A DNA stretch of 47,391 bases from JAAYFJ01 sp964344295 (GCA_964344295.1 CAYFMR010000010.1:1-47391); one strand, 5' to 3'; positions 25,324-34,436 are shown, counted from the first letter of the stretch. Notes: generated from the sequence alone by a model not told the origin. Numbers and translations are program-made.

Positions 25324-26349
25324 TTGTTTTTTAAGAACGATTACGGTATGAGTGCTCATGAGAAGGTATGGGAAGCTTTGTTAGCCCATCGACAGACCTA
25401 TTACCCGGGATATGGCACAGATGAGCACACCCGGGAACTTCAGACGTTGGTAAGAAAATTGTGTAAGCGAGAAGACGTGGAAGTGCATGTGGTATCCGGC
25501 GGGACCCAGGCCAATATGCTGGTGGTTTCCCACGGGCTCCGTCCTTATGAAGCGGTGATTGCTGCAGATTCCGGCCACATTAACACCCATGAGACGGGTG
25601 CTGTGGAAGCAACGGGGCACAAGATTGTGACCATGGCAAGCCCAGAGGGTAAATTGACACCGGAGGCCATCGTGCAAGTGATGCAGCTGCATCCCGATGA
25701 GCATATGGTGAAACCGGCAATGGTCTACATCAGCCAGACGACCGAGGTGGGCACGGTCTATGAAAAGGCCGAATTACAAGCCATTCGAGACGTGTGCGAC
25801 GAGTATGGTCTCACATTATATATTGACGGGGCCCGCTTGGCCTCAGCACTAGACGCGGTGCCTGAAGTTGATTTGCCTTTTCTGGCCCAGGTGGCAGATG
25901 GATTTACCATCGGTGGAACGAAAAATGGGGCCCTCTTTGGCGAGGCGATTGTATTGACGAATCGGTCTTGGCAAAGGGAGTTTCGGTATGCCATTAAACA
26001 CCGTGGCGCCATGAGCGCTAAGGGCTTTGTGGGAGCCATCATGATGAAGGCGTTATTAGAAGACGGGGTCTACGAAGCCATCGGCCATCATAGCAATGAG
26101 ATGGCTTTTAGGATCGTTAAGGGCGCTCGTGAACGGAACATTGCCTTTGCCTATCCGCCGAAGTCTAACCAGATTTTTCTGCAGTTGCCCCCAAGGGCAG
26201 CAGACATGTTGGCGGAGCACACGGGAGCGGAGCTCATGGAAAACCTGGGAGATCAAGTGGTCATCCGTATCGTTACCAGTTTTGCCACCAAAGAGGACGA
26301 GGTGGAGGAGCTATTGGATCTATTGAAACAGTTACCCCTAAACGAGTAG
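25324..26349 (+). CDS. Threonine aldolase family PLP enzyme (beta-eliminating lyase fold)
   Basis: Probably low-specificity threonine aldolase, cleaving threonine to glycine and acetaldehyde; 341 aa. The start is TTG with AGGAGG (25311-25316) seven bases upstream. PLP is bound by Lys200 in GGTKNGALFGE. Asp168 in YIDGARLA contacts the pyridine ring, and His85 in DSGHINTHETGA is the stacking histidine. The family also contains tryptophanase-like lyases, so the substrate is inferred. It is divergent from the rhodanese lipoprotein. The roughly 210-base spacer is AT-rich with no clear operator. Confidence 0.9.
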   Translation: MFFKNDYGMSAHEKVWEALLAHRQTYYPGYGTDEHTRELQTLVRKLCKREDVEVHVVSGGTQANMLVVSHGLRPYEAVIAADSGHINTHETGAVEATGHKIVTMASPEGKLTPEAIVQVMQLHPDEHMVKPAMVYISQTTEVGTVYEKAELQAIRDVCDEYGLTLYIDGARLASALDAVPEVDLPFLAQVADGFTIGGTKNGALFGEAIVLTNRSWQREFRYAIKHRGAMSAKGFVGAIMMKALLEDGVYEAIGHHSNEMAFRIVKGARERNIAFAYPPKSNQIFLQLPPRAADMLAEHTGAELMENLGDQVVIRIVTSFATKEDEVEELLDLLKQLPLNE

Positions 26350-26414
26350 GATCCAGAAAAAGGGCAATTAAGGTGCGATCGTTAAAAAATGAATGAACTT
26401 TCAGTAAAATAGGG

Positions 26415-26420
26415 TATAAT
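26415..26420 (+). promoter_or_regulatory. Putative -10 of the acyl-CoA dehydrogenase-flavodiiron operon
   Basis: A perfect TATAAT preceded by GGG, about 115 bases upstream of the start codon. No clear -35 is seen. The leader of about 105 bases has no riboswitch I recognise and no Rex-type palindrome. Confidence 0.4.
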
Positions 26421-26534
26421 AAAGGAAAGATGAAAGAGAATTCATCAGACCTAGAAGTGGTGTCGTAAGAGATTCCATTTGCCAGGTGATTAATTTGCCA
26501 GAGGAAAGAATCACAGAAATAAGGAGGTAGGAAG

Positions 26535-28463
26535 ATGTTATTCAATACGACGGAGAAGCATGAGGAGTTGCGGGCGAAAATTCGTGCGTTCGCAGAGGAG
26601 GAAATCAAACCTGTAGCCTTTAGTATGGACCAGGAAAACGCTTTCCCCGAAGAGGCTTACAAAAAATTTGGGAAAATGGGTTTCATGGGCATTCCCTTTC
26701 CTAAAAAATACGGTGGTGCAGGTTTAGATAACCTTCATTATGCCATTGCCGTAGAAGAATTATCACGAGTAGATGGGGGAACCGGTGTCATCCTATCGGC
26801 CCACGTCTCCTTAGGAAGCTGGCCCATTTATCATTTCGGGACAGAAGAACAAAAACAAAAATATTTGGTACCCTTGGCTAAGGGTGAAAAAATTGGAGCT
26901 TTCGGCTTAACGGAACCGGAAGCCGGTTCTGATGCAGGTGGAACGGAAACCACGGCCGTCTTGCAAGGAGACCACTACATTCTCAACGGGGGCAAGATTT
27001 TTATCACCAACGCTCCCTATGCAGACACCTACGTCGTCTTTGCTGTCACCACACCGGGTATTGGCACCCATGGTATCTCTGCCTTTATTGTGGAAAAAGG
27101 ATGGGAAGGCTTTACCTTTGGCGATCATTATGACAAGCTGGGAATTCGCTCTAGCTCCACAGCAGAACTGATTTTTAACGACGTGAAAGTGCCCAAAGAA
27201 AACTTACTGGGCCGCGAAGGCGACGGATTTAAAATCGCTATGGCAACCTTAGATGGCGGCCGAATCGGAATCGCAGCTCAAGCATTGGGAATCGCCCAAG
27301 GGGCTTATGAACACGCTTTGGAATATGCGAAAGAACGTATCCAATTCGGTAAGCCCATCGCTTACCAACAAGCCATCAGCTTTAAATTTGCCGACATGGC
27401 TACGAAACTGCGCACCAGCCGCTTCTTGGTTTATTCTGCAGCAGAATTGAAAGATAATGACCTGCCCTATGGTAAGGAATCTGCTATGGCGAAGATGTAT
27501 GCATCCGACCGTGGCTTGGAAATCGTCAATGACGCCCTACAAATCTTCGGTGGTACAGGATACTTGAAGGGCATGGAGGTCGAACGAGCTTATCGCGACA
27601 TGAAGATCACGAGCATTTACGAAGGTACCAACGAAATCCAACGTGTGGTTATCGCGTCTCACGTCGTCGGCAAGATGCCGAAAGAATACGCCGGCGGACG
27701 CAGCAAGAAAAAAGAGTCTATCGTCGGTACGCGTAAAAAAGTTATTTTCAAAGACGGCAGCATGGAAGAACGTGTGAACAGCCTCGTAGAAGCCTTGAAA
27801 GCAGACGGCTATGACTTCACCGTGGGCATTCCCATGGACACTCCCATTGCTGATGCAGAACGTGTCGTTTCTGCCGGTAAGGGGATCGGTCCCATCGAAA
27901 ACATGAAATTGATCGAAGACTTGGCCAAACAAGCAGGAGCAGCCGTTGGTTCGTCTCGTCCTGTGGCTGAAACCTTAAAATACGTGCCCTTAAACCGCTA
28001 TGTCGGCATGTCCGGACAAACCTTTAAAGGTAACCTTTACATTGCCGTCGGTATCTCTGGCGCTGGTCAACACTTGAAAGGCATTCGCGATGCAGCTACC
28101 ATCGTGGCCATCAATAAAAATGCCAACGCCCCCATCTTTAAAAATGCAGACTACGGCATTGTGGGAGATGCCATGGAAATTCTGCCGCTGTTGACGAAAG
28201 CGTTAGATAACGGCGAAGAAAAGAAACCGGCTCCGCCGATGAAACGCATCAAACGCGCTCAACCTCATAAGTTAGCAGACTTAGATAAACACTATGTATG
28301 TAACGGTTGTGGTCACGAATATGTTCCATCAGAAGGAGACGAAGAAGGTGGCGTAGCACCGGGAACTAAGTTTGAAAACTTACCGGATGAATGGATTTGC
28401 CCGATATGTGGTGAAGCGAAAGAAAACTTTACCGTCGTTACTTATCCTGAAAACCGCCAATAA
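26535..28463 (+). CDS. Acyl-CoA dehydrogenase - EtfA FAD domain - rubredoxin fusion
   Basis: 642 aa flavoprotein; AAGGAGG precedes the ATG. Residues 1-380 are a complete acyl-CoA dehydrogenase of the butyryl-CoA type (LTEPEAGSDAGG, FGGTGYLKGMEVERAYRD, catalytic Glu363 in IYEGTNEIQR). Residues about 436-558 match the C-terminal FAD-binding domain of EtfA (GKGIGPIENMKLIEDLA, LYIAVGISGAGQHLKGI, ADYGIVGDAMEILP). Residues about 586-642 are a rubredoxin with Cys589, 592, 622 and 625 (CNGCG, PGTKFENLPDEWICPICG). EtfA domain I is absent, and no etfB is in the window. The domain order gives an internal path acyl-CoA, FAD, FAD, Fe. A flavodiiron gene follows after 43 bases without a terminator. Confidence 0.93.
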   Translation: MLFNTTEKHEELRAKIRAFAEEEIKPVAFSMDQENAFPEEAYKKFGKMGFMGIPFPKKYGGAGLDNLHYAIAVEELSRVDGGTGVILSAHVSLGSWPIYHFGTEEQKQKYLVPLAKGEKIGAFGLTEPEAGSDAGGTETTAVLQGDHYILNGGKIFITNAPYADTYVVFAVTTPGIGTHGISAFIVEKGWEGFTFGDHYDKLGIRSSSTAELIFNDVKVPKENLLGREGDGFKIAMATLDGGRIGIAAQALGIAQGAYEHALEYAKERIQFGKPIAYQQAISFKFADMATKLRTSRFLVYSAAELKDNDLPYGKESAMAKMYASDRGLEIVNDALQIFGGTGYLKGMEVERAYRDMKITSIYEGTNEIQRVVIASHVVGKMPKEYAGGRSKKKESIVGTRKKVIFKDGSMEERVNSLVEALKADGYDFTVGIPMDTPIADAERVVSAGKGIGPIENMKLIEDLAKQAGAAVGSSRPVAETLKYVPLNRYVGMSGQTFKGNLYIAVGISGAGQHLKGIRDAATIVAINKNANAPIFKNADYGIVGDAMEILPLLTKALDNGEEKKPAPPMKRIKRAQPHKLADLDKHYVCNGCGHEYVPSEGDEEGGVAPGTKFENLPDEWICPICGEAKENFTVVTYPENRQ

Positions 28464-28506
28464 GTATCAGTCAGATTTAGCCCTGTGAGATAAAGGAGGA
28501 GCTTTA

Positions 28507-29715
28507 ATGAATACCGTGAGAAAAGTCACCGATGATATCTATTGGATCGGTGCCAATGATCAACGTTTACACCTGTTTGAAAACATTCACCCCATTCCCA
28601 AAGGAGTCAGCTACAACTCCTACGTCCTGTTAGACGAGAAAACGGTGCTGTTTGATAGCGTGGAATGGTCCAAGTGCCGTGAGTTTTTAGATAACCTAGA
28701 ATATGCACTGGATGGTCGCGATTTAGACTACATGGTCATCAACCACATGGAACCTGACCACGCGGCTAGCATTGAAGAAATCTTGATTCGCTATCCCAAC
28801 GCTCAAGTGATCTCTACGGAAAAAGCGTTTATGTTGATGCACCAATTTAAATTCCCCGTAGATGGCCGTGATATCGTAGTTAAGGAAGGGGATACCATGA
28901 GCTTTGGCAAACACACCATTGCTTTTGTGGAAGCTCCCATGGTGCACTGGCCGGAAACGATGGTCAGCTTCGACGTCACAACTGGCGCTCTCTTTGCCGC
29001 TGACGCTTTCGGCTCTTTTGGTGCGTTAAATGGTAAACTCTTTAATGACGAAGTGGACTTTGACCGCGACTGGTTAGACGAAGCGCGCCGTTACTACACC
29101 AATATCGTTGGTAAATACGGACCGTTTGTCCAAGCTGTCTTGAAAAAAGCAGCCACCTTGGATATCAAATACATCTTACCTTTACACGGCCCGGTATGGC
29201 GCAGTGACTTTGGCTATATCTTGGACAAATACGACAAATGGTCTAGCTATACGCCGGAAGATGAAGCCGTCATCATCGTATATGCCTCCATGTATGGCAA
29301 TACGGAATACACGGCACAAACCATCGCCAGCATGCTTTCTGAACGTGGCGTTGACGTACGTGTTTATGACGTATCCAATCACCACGTATCTGAACTGATC
29401 GCTGAAACCTTCCGTGTCAGCCACGTCGTCCTTTGCTCTTGTACGTACAACTTGGGCATCTATCCCTATATGCACAACTACTTGATGGATATGAAAGCAC
29501 TAAACGTACAAAACAGAACCTTTGCCATCGTGGAAAACGGTTCTTGGTCTCCTAAAGCCGGCGACTTGATGACCGAATTCATCAACGAAGAATTGAAACT
29601 GTGTGATGTTCTCAACGAACGCCTCACCGTCACCTCTGCTTTAGGTGAAATGAACGAAAGAGACTTAACAGATTTAGTCGATGCCATTGTAGACTCCGTG
29701 AATGGTAAGCGCTAA
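28507..29715 (+). CDS. Flavodiiron protein (FprA-type O2/NO reductase)
   Basis: Reduces O2 to water and/or NO to N2O in anaerobes; 402 aa, cytosolic. AAAGGAGG precedes the ATG. The N-terminal metallo-beta-lactamase-like domain keeps all diiron ligands: His80, Glu82, Asp84 and His85 in HMEPDH, His147, Asp166 and His227. The C-terminal flavodoxin domain (about 253-400) has the FMN loop YASMYGNTEYTA. It lacks a rubredoxin domain of its own, so it needs a rubredoxin-type donor. The gene just upstream ends in a rubredoxin domain and shares the transcript. This context strongly suggests the two form one electron-transfer system. Confidence 0.95.
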   Translation: MNTVRKVTDDIYWIGANDQRLHLFENIHPIPKGVSYNSYVLLDEKTVLFDSVEWSKCREFLDNLEYALDGRDLDYMVINHMEPDHAASIEEILIRYPNAQVISTEKAFMLMHQFKFPVDGRDIVVKEGDTMSFGKHTIAFVEAPMVHWPETMVSFDVTTGALFAADAFGSFGALNGKLFNDEVDFDRDWLDEARRYYTNIVGKYGPFVQAVLKKAATLDIKYILPLHGPVWRSDFGYILDKYDKWSSYTPEDEAVIIVYASMYGNTEYTAQTIASMLSERGVDVRVYDVSNHHVSELIAETFRVSHVVLCSCTYNLGIYPYMHNYLMDMKALNVQNRTFAIVENGSWSPKAGDLMTEFINEELKLCDVLNERLTVTSALGEMNERDLTDLVDAIVDSVNGKR

Positions 29716-29735
29716 TCGCTAAGCCAAAAAGGATC

Positions 29736-29765
29736 AAAATCCCGGACCTATGGTTCGGGATTTTT
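29736..29765 (+). terminator. Intrinsic terminator after flavodiiron gene
   Basis: ATCCCGGACC and GGTTCGGGAT pair, with one G-T wobble, flanked by A and T runs. It closes the two-gene operon. Confidence 0.85.
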
Positions 29766-29795
29766 GTTTGGCATCCAAGGGCGAGGGGCCTTTGG

Positions 29796-29824
29796 TTTAC
29801 TTTCATGCCAGCATGGCTTATAGT
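29796..29824 (+). promoter_or_regulatory. Promoter of DacF-like gene
   Basis: TTTACT (29796-29801), a 17-base spacer and TATAGT (29819-29824), 35 bases before the ATG at 29860. Confidence 0.6.
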
Positions 29825-29859
29825 AATGGATAGAATCATACAATAAAGGAAAGGCAGTG

Positions 29860-31359
29860 ATGAAAAGATTGAAAAAGACAGTGAGTATTTGGTAGTTGGT
29901 GGTCCTCTTAATCTGTCCCAGCATGGTCCAAGCGGCGGCTGTGCCACAGATTTCGGCTCCTGGTGCCGTCATCATTGACATGGATACCAATGAAATCCTC
30001 TATGAGAAAGCAAAGGATACACCTCGTTCTGTGGCATCCATGACCAAGGTGATGACAGATCTCTTGGCTTATGATGCCGTGGCAGAAGGAAAGTTGACCA
30101 TGGACTCTCAGATTCCTGTGTCGGCGAATGCCAAATTGATTATCCCCAATGACCCTTGCGGTCAGTATGTGCCTTATCCTGATGAGGCGCGATTAGGGGA
30201 CTTGCTGGCGATTTATTTAATCGTGTCTTCTTCTCCGGCAGGTACGGCCATTGCGGAATACTTAGGGGGAGATGAGGCAACTTTTGTGACCATGATGAAC
30301 GAACGTGCCAAAGAGTTGGGCATCGATGCCGTGTATGCCGATGCCAATGGCCTAAAGCCCAATCAAGTCACTCCATTAGCCCAAGCCAAGCTGGTACGTC
30401 ACTTTGTGCGGACCTATCCTGAAGTGCTGGAGATCACCTCTCAGCCGACAGTGACCTTCTATGGACGCACCTATCCGGGCACGAATAAATTTTTACTCGG
30501 CGATCGAGGCCTCACTGGCGTGGACGGATTTAAATCAGGGACGATGCCTTTTGCAGGTTTCTGTTTTTCGATCACCTGTCGTCAAAATGGCCATTACATG
30601 GTCTCAGTGGTGGCGGGGTCCAGCTCTAATGCCACTCGCTATTCTGATACGGTAAAAATTCAACAATACGCCTTTGCCCGCCGAGCCGAACTGGATCGAG
30701 CCAAAGGTGGGGACTCCGTGGCGGTAAAGCCTGCGCCGGAAGAAACGAAGACGCCGGAAAAACCCAAGACACCAGACAGCAACGCCACTTCCCCTTGGGC
30801 CATGGAATGGATGGAACGTGGGGACAAGCTGGGACTGGATACCTATCGTGACTTGAAGCGTGCAGCCTATTGCGGTCAAGAACCGTTAACCAGAGGCGAA
30901 TTTGCCGCCTTAGTGATGCGAGGCCTCAAACCAGAACGAGGTCATTGCGTAGAAACGATCAAAGATGTGCCCACGGAGCACCCCTTTGCTCAGGACATTG
31001 TCCAAGCTGCGGCAGCAGGGGTGGTGCAAGGAGGCGAAAACGGCCTATTCCGTCCGGATGACTTGGTTAGCCGCCAAGAGATGGCCCTGATGCTGACGCA
31101 TCTGTTTAGCTGGGAAGAACGCACTCCGCATAATCGCTTTACAGACAAGGATATGCTAAGTCATGTCTTTAGTGAATCGGTGGGGCGTATGAGTGAAGCC
31201 GGATTGATGCAAGGGGATGAGAATGGTCGCTTTAATCCGCTGGACTCCACAACACGAGAAATGGCGATGAAAACGGTCATTACGTGCTACGATAGAGCAC
31301 AAAGAGGCGATCTGACACTGCGCCCACAAGAGGAAAAACCCTTGGGCTGCATGAGATAA
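29860..31359 (+). CDS. DacF-like D-alanyl-D-alanine carboxypeptidase with SLH repeats; in-frame TAG in signal peptide
   Basis: Penicillin-binding peptidase S11 homologue that trims peptidoglycan stem peptides. The natural start is ATG 29860 after AAAGGAAAGG, but codon 12 is TAG (29893-29895). It cuts the signal peptide between MKRLKKTVSIW and LVVLLICPSMVQA. The frame then stays open to 31359. A TTG at 29896 could restart translation but has no ribosome site. SMTK (the SxxK motif) is intact and KSG replaces KTG. The SxN motif reads SSP in YLIVSSSPAG, so the Asn is lost. Three SLH repeats fill the last 190 residues (VVQGGENGLFRPDD, GLMQGDENGRFNPLD). It is either a recent pseudogene, a weakly expressed gene, or a base-call error. 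The terminator follows directly. Confidence 0.8.
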
Positions 31360-31375
31360 CAAGGTGATGTCAATC

Positions 31376-31406
31376 AAAAAACCGACCCTGGAGGGTCGGT
31401 TTTTTT
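31376..31406. terminator. Bidirectional terminator between dacF-like gene and copA
   Basis: ACCGACCC (31381-31388) and GGGTCGGT (31393-31400) form a stem with a TGGA loop, flanked by A and T runs that work on both strands. Confidence 0.85.
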
Positions 31407-31437
31407 GTTGCTTGATGGGGCCGGAAACGGCGCCTGA

Positions 31438-31635
31438 TTAATGGTCGATGGAGGTGACGGTGTATCCGGCATCTTCCACGGCTTTTTTTAATACGTCATC
31501 GGCGATGTCATTGGCAATGCGCGCTTCCTTTTGATCCAAATAGACTGTCGCATCAGCGCCTACGGTCTTTAATGCTTCAGTGACATGGTTGACGCAGTGC
31601 ATGCAGCTCATACCTTCAATGTGAATGGTTTTCAT
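31438..31635 (-). CDS. copZ: CopZ-like copper chaperone from an internal start within copA
   Basis: Within the copA frame, ATG at 31635 (minus strand) is preceded by a perfect AGGAGG (complement of 31644-31649) with an eight-base spacer. It would yield a 65-residue protein, MKTIHIEGMSCMHC onward, exactly the length and start of a free CopZ. The preceding linker has no stop codon, so CopA and CopZ are fused while the old CopZ initiation site persists. Free CopZ would pass Cu(I) to CopA. Internal initiation is inferred from the site alone. Confidence 0.6.
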   Translation of the reverse strand: MKTIHIEGMSCMHCVNHVTEALKTVGADATVYLDQKEARIANDIADDVLKKAVEDAGYTVTSIDH

Positions 31636-33978
31636 GGGATGTTCCTCCTTGATCATGGTTAAGGTGTTGGGTGAGTTTGGTGTAGTCGGTGCACTCTTAG
31701 GTGGTGTCGGCGGCTCCTGAAAACGGAGTCGTTGGAGTCGCAAGGCATTTCCCACGACAAACAGGGAGCTTAAGCCCATGGCAGCAGCACCGATCATGGG
31801 ACTTAGCTTCAAGCCGAAAGCGGGATAAAATACGCCGGCGGCCAAGGGAATGCAGAGGCTGTTATAAAATAGCGCCCAGAATAAGTTTTCTTTGATGATT
31901 TTGATGGTGGCTCGAGACAGTTCCAAGGCGGTGGCCACGTGGGATAAGTCGTCGTGCATGAGCACGATATCCGCGGATTCCACAGCGATATCGGTGCCGC
32001 GTCCCATGGCAATGCCTACATCGGCACGGGCTAGGGCAGGGGCATCGTTAATGCCATCGCCAACCATAATTACGGGCCCCTTTTTTTGTAAGGAGCGGAT
32101 CTTGGATTCTTTGTCGCCGGGAAGGACCTGAGCCATGACGTGGGAGATACCCAATTCTTGGGCTAAGGCCTGGGCGGTCTTTTCCTGATCGCCGGTAAGC
32201 ATCCACAGTTCTTTACCCATAGCTTCCAGGCGTTGGATAGCACCGGAGGAATCGGGCTTGAGTGTGTCTGCCACTGCGATCATGGCGACGACGGTTTGGT
32301 CCTTGGCTACATAAAGAGGTGTGTAGCCTTTAGTGCTGTATGCATCCTTGGCATCGTGCCACAAGGAGATATTCACAGCCTCATCTGTCATCAGACGATC
32401 ATTACCCACCAACCAGTGGGTGCCTTCTACGATACCGGTGACGCCGCGGCCGATGTGGGATTGAAACGCTGTCACGTCTTTGGGAGCGATGCCCTTCATG
32501 GCAGCGTGGCGGATTAGAGCCTTGCCTAGAGGATGCTCTGAACGACTTTCCAAACCGGCCACTGCGGCCCAGAGTTCTTCTTCCTTCATTCCGGGAAAGG
32601 TGACTAGATCCACCACGTTCGGCTCTCCAACGGTGAGAGTGCCGGTTTTGTCCAGCACGATCATCTCAGCTGTGTGGAGCACTTCTAAGCTGGTGGCATC
32701 CTTAAAGAGGATACCCAGTTGGGCTCCCCGGCCCGTACCGGCCATAATGGCTACCGGAGTGGCTAGGCCCAAAGCGCAAGGACAAGAGATAACCAGAACC
32801 GAGATGGCACGGGCTAAGGCGAATTCTACACCGGAGCCCGCCACGAGCCATACGATGGCCGTGACCAAGGCGATGCCGATGACAATGGGCACGAAGACGC
32901 CGGAGATGCGGTCGGCCAACTTAGCGATGGGCGCTTTGGTGGCGTTGGCATCCTCTACCAGGCGAATGATTTGCGCCAGTGTGGTGTCTTCCCCAACAGC
33001 TTGCGCCTCCATGTGTAGAAAGCCGCTTTCCACTTGTGTGGCGGTGTAGAGTCGATCGCCGGTTTGCTTTTCCACGGGCATGCTCTCTCCCGTTAAGGCA
33101 CTTTCGTCCACATAGGCGTGGCCAGAAAGGACTTTTCCATCTACGGGGATGGTGGAGCCGGGACGGATGACGACGATGTCGCCGACGCAGACTTCTTCGA
33201 TGGGGATGGCGACTTCCAGGTCATCGCGGAGCACGATGGCCGTTTGGGGCCTGAGTTGCATTAAGGAACGGACGGCTTCGCCGGTTTTTAATTTGGACTT
33301 GGACTCTAGCGTCTTTCCGACGGTGACTAAGGTAAGGATCATGGCGGCGGACTCAAAGTAGAGGTCGTGAACAAAGTGGCTGGCAGTGTCCCAGTCGCCA
33401 ACTCCTTGCGCAAAGGCAATTTTATAGAGGGCATAAAGCCCATAGATGATGGCGGCGCCGGAACCTAGGGCGATCAGTGAGTCCATATTGGGAACGCGGT
33501 GCCACAAGGCTTTGCCGCCATTTTGGAAAAAGTGACGATTGGCATAAAGTACCGGCAAAGTCATGAGAAATTGGGTGAGGCCAAAGACCATGGCTTGTTT
33601 AGGACCAGTAAATACAGAAAAGTGAATCCCCACCATGGGTCCCATGGTCAAAATCATCAAAGGGATCATAAAGGCCAAAGAGACCAGCAAACGGGTTTTG
33701 AGTTCTTGGTATTGGGCTTCGCCCACACTGGGCCCGCTAGCGGTCACCGGTTGTTCCGTTTGGGGCAAAAGGGCTTCATAGCCGATGGATTTCACGGCGG
33801 CCATGATGGCTTGGTCATCGACCTTGTCACGGTCATACGTCACCTGCATGGAGTTGGATAGCAAGTTGACCTCAGCCTTTTCGACTCCATCCATATGGTT
33901 TAACGTTCGTTCAATGGCAGAGGAACAGGCAGCGCAGCTCATGCCCTTGACCTCGAACTTTTGACGATTAAAGGGCAT
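31438..33978 (-). CDS. copA: Copper-exporting P1B-type ATPase fused to a C-terminal CopZ-like domain
   Basis: Exports Cu(I) across the membrane; 846 aa. An N-terminal heavy-metal domain (GMSCAAC) leads to the P1B core: TGES in ALTGESMPVEK, the membrane CPC motif ISCPCALGLATP, the phosphorylation site DKTGTLT, SEHPLG and GDGINDAPAL. The last helices carry FYN and MGLSSLFVVGNALR, the Cu(I) signature. A Pro/Thr-rich linker (about 755-780) joins a second heavy-metal domain (782-846, GMSCMHC) that looks like a complete CopZ chaperone. The start codon overlaps the end of the DtxR-family gene by 11 bases, so the two are co-transcribed. Confidence 0.94.
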   Translation of the reverse strand: MPFNRQKFEVKGMSCAACSSAIERTLNHMDGVEKAEVNLLSNSMQVTYDRDKVDDQAIMAAVKSIGYEALLPQTEQPVTASGPSVGEAQYQELKTRLLVSLAFMIPLMILTMGPMVGIHFSVFTGPKQAMVFGLTQFLMTLPVLYANRHFFQNGGKALWHRVPNMDSLIALGSGAAIIYGLYALYKIAFAQGVGDWDTASHFVHDLYFESAAMILTLVTVGKTLESKSKLKTGEAVRSLMQLRPQTAIVLRDDLEVAIPIEEVCVGDIVVIRPGSTIPVDGKVLSGHAYVDESALTGESMPVEKQTGDRLYTATQVESGFLHMEAQAVGEDTTLAQIIRLVEDANATKAPIAKLADRISGVFVPIVIGIALVTAIVWLVAGSGVEFALARAISVLVISCPCALGLATPVAIMAGTGRGAQLGILFKDATSLEVLHTAEMIVLDKTGTLTVGEPNVVDLVTFPGMKEEELWAAVAGLESRSEHPLGKALIRHAAMKGIAPKDVTAFQSHIGRGVTGIVEGTHWLVGNDRLMTDEAVNISLWHDAKDAYSTKGYTPLYVAKDQTVVAMIAVADTLKPDSSGAIQRLEAMGKELWMLTGDQEKTAQALAQELGISHVMAQVLPGDKESKIRSLQKKGPVIMVGDGINDAPALARADVGIAMGRGTDIAVESADIVLMHDDLSHVATALELSRATIKIIKENLFWALFYNSLCIPLAAGVFYPAFGLKLSPMIGAAAMGLSSLFVVGNALRLQRLRFQEPPTPPKSAPTTPNSPNTLTMIKEEHPMKTIHIEGMSCMHCVNHVTEALKTVGADATVYLDQKEARIANDIADDVLKKAVEDAGYTVTSIDH

Positions 33979-34390
33979 GATGAGGCTCCTCGGGGAAGTG
34001 CCCTGTCACGAAATCCTTGATCTTATTAAAGGTTTCTTCATTGATGACGTGCTCGATTTTACACGCGTCCTCAGCAGCAATCTTAGGCTTAACTCCGAGC
34101 TCAATCAGTAAACGCTTGAGCACCACGTGTTTTTCATAGATGGCGGCCGCAATGGATTCTCCTTCCGGAGTAAACTCCAAGCCACCGGCATCGTTGACAA
34201 TGACGAGATTCGCATCGCGCAGATTGCCTACGGCACGGCTGACGCTAGCTTTGGAAAAACCTAAGTAATTGGCCACATCGATGGAACGCACAAACGGTGA
34301 TTCCAGCCGCAAGATGTAAATCGCTTCCAAGTAGTTTTCCCAGGATTCTGTAATCTTAACCATAGCTCCTACGGACTCCTTTTTTTTCAT
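33968..34390 (-). CDS. DtxR/MntR-family metal-dependent repressor
   Basis: Predicted Fe(II) or Mn(II)-responsive repressor, 140 aa. The start at 34390 (MKKKESVGAM) is favoured by AAAAGGAG six bases upstream; 34408 and 34363 are alternatives. It has an N-terminal winged helix (NYLEAIYILRLE, VANYLGFSKASVSRAVGNL) and a metal-binding dimerisation domain (EKHVVLKRLLIELG, DACKIEHVI), including the Glu/His/Cys residues typical of the family. It lies between the divergent feo operon and copA, overlapping the latter, so it is well placed to control both. No C-terminal SH3 domain is present, as in MntR-type members. Confidence 0.88.
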   Translation of the reverse strand: MKKKESVGAMVKITESWENYLEAIYILRLESPFVRSIDVANYLGFSKASVSRAVGNLRDANLVIVNDAGGLEFTPEGESIAAAIYEKHVVLKRLLIELGVKPKIAAEDACKIEHVINEETFNKIKDFVTGHFPEEPHHAL

Positions 34391-34436
34391 TTCTTCTCCT
34401 TTTTTCATAATTTTCAGAAGATTGTTAGAAGGTAAC

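Noticed and set aside
26421..26534. A riboswitch or Rex site in the leader of the acyl-CoA dehydrogenase operon
   Set aside because: No palindrome resembling the Rex operator and no known aptamer consensus could be found by eye.
29893..29895. TAG read as pyrrolysine or another amino acid
   Set aside because: Several clear genes here end in TAG (recR, crt, feoB, coaX, the threonine aldolase gene), and a signal peptide is an implausible place for a special residue. A nonsense mutation or base error is simpler.
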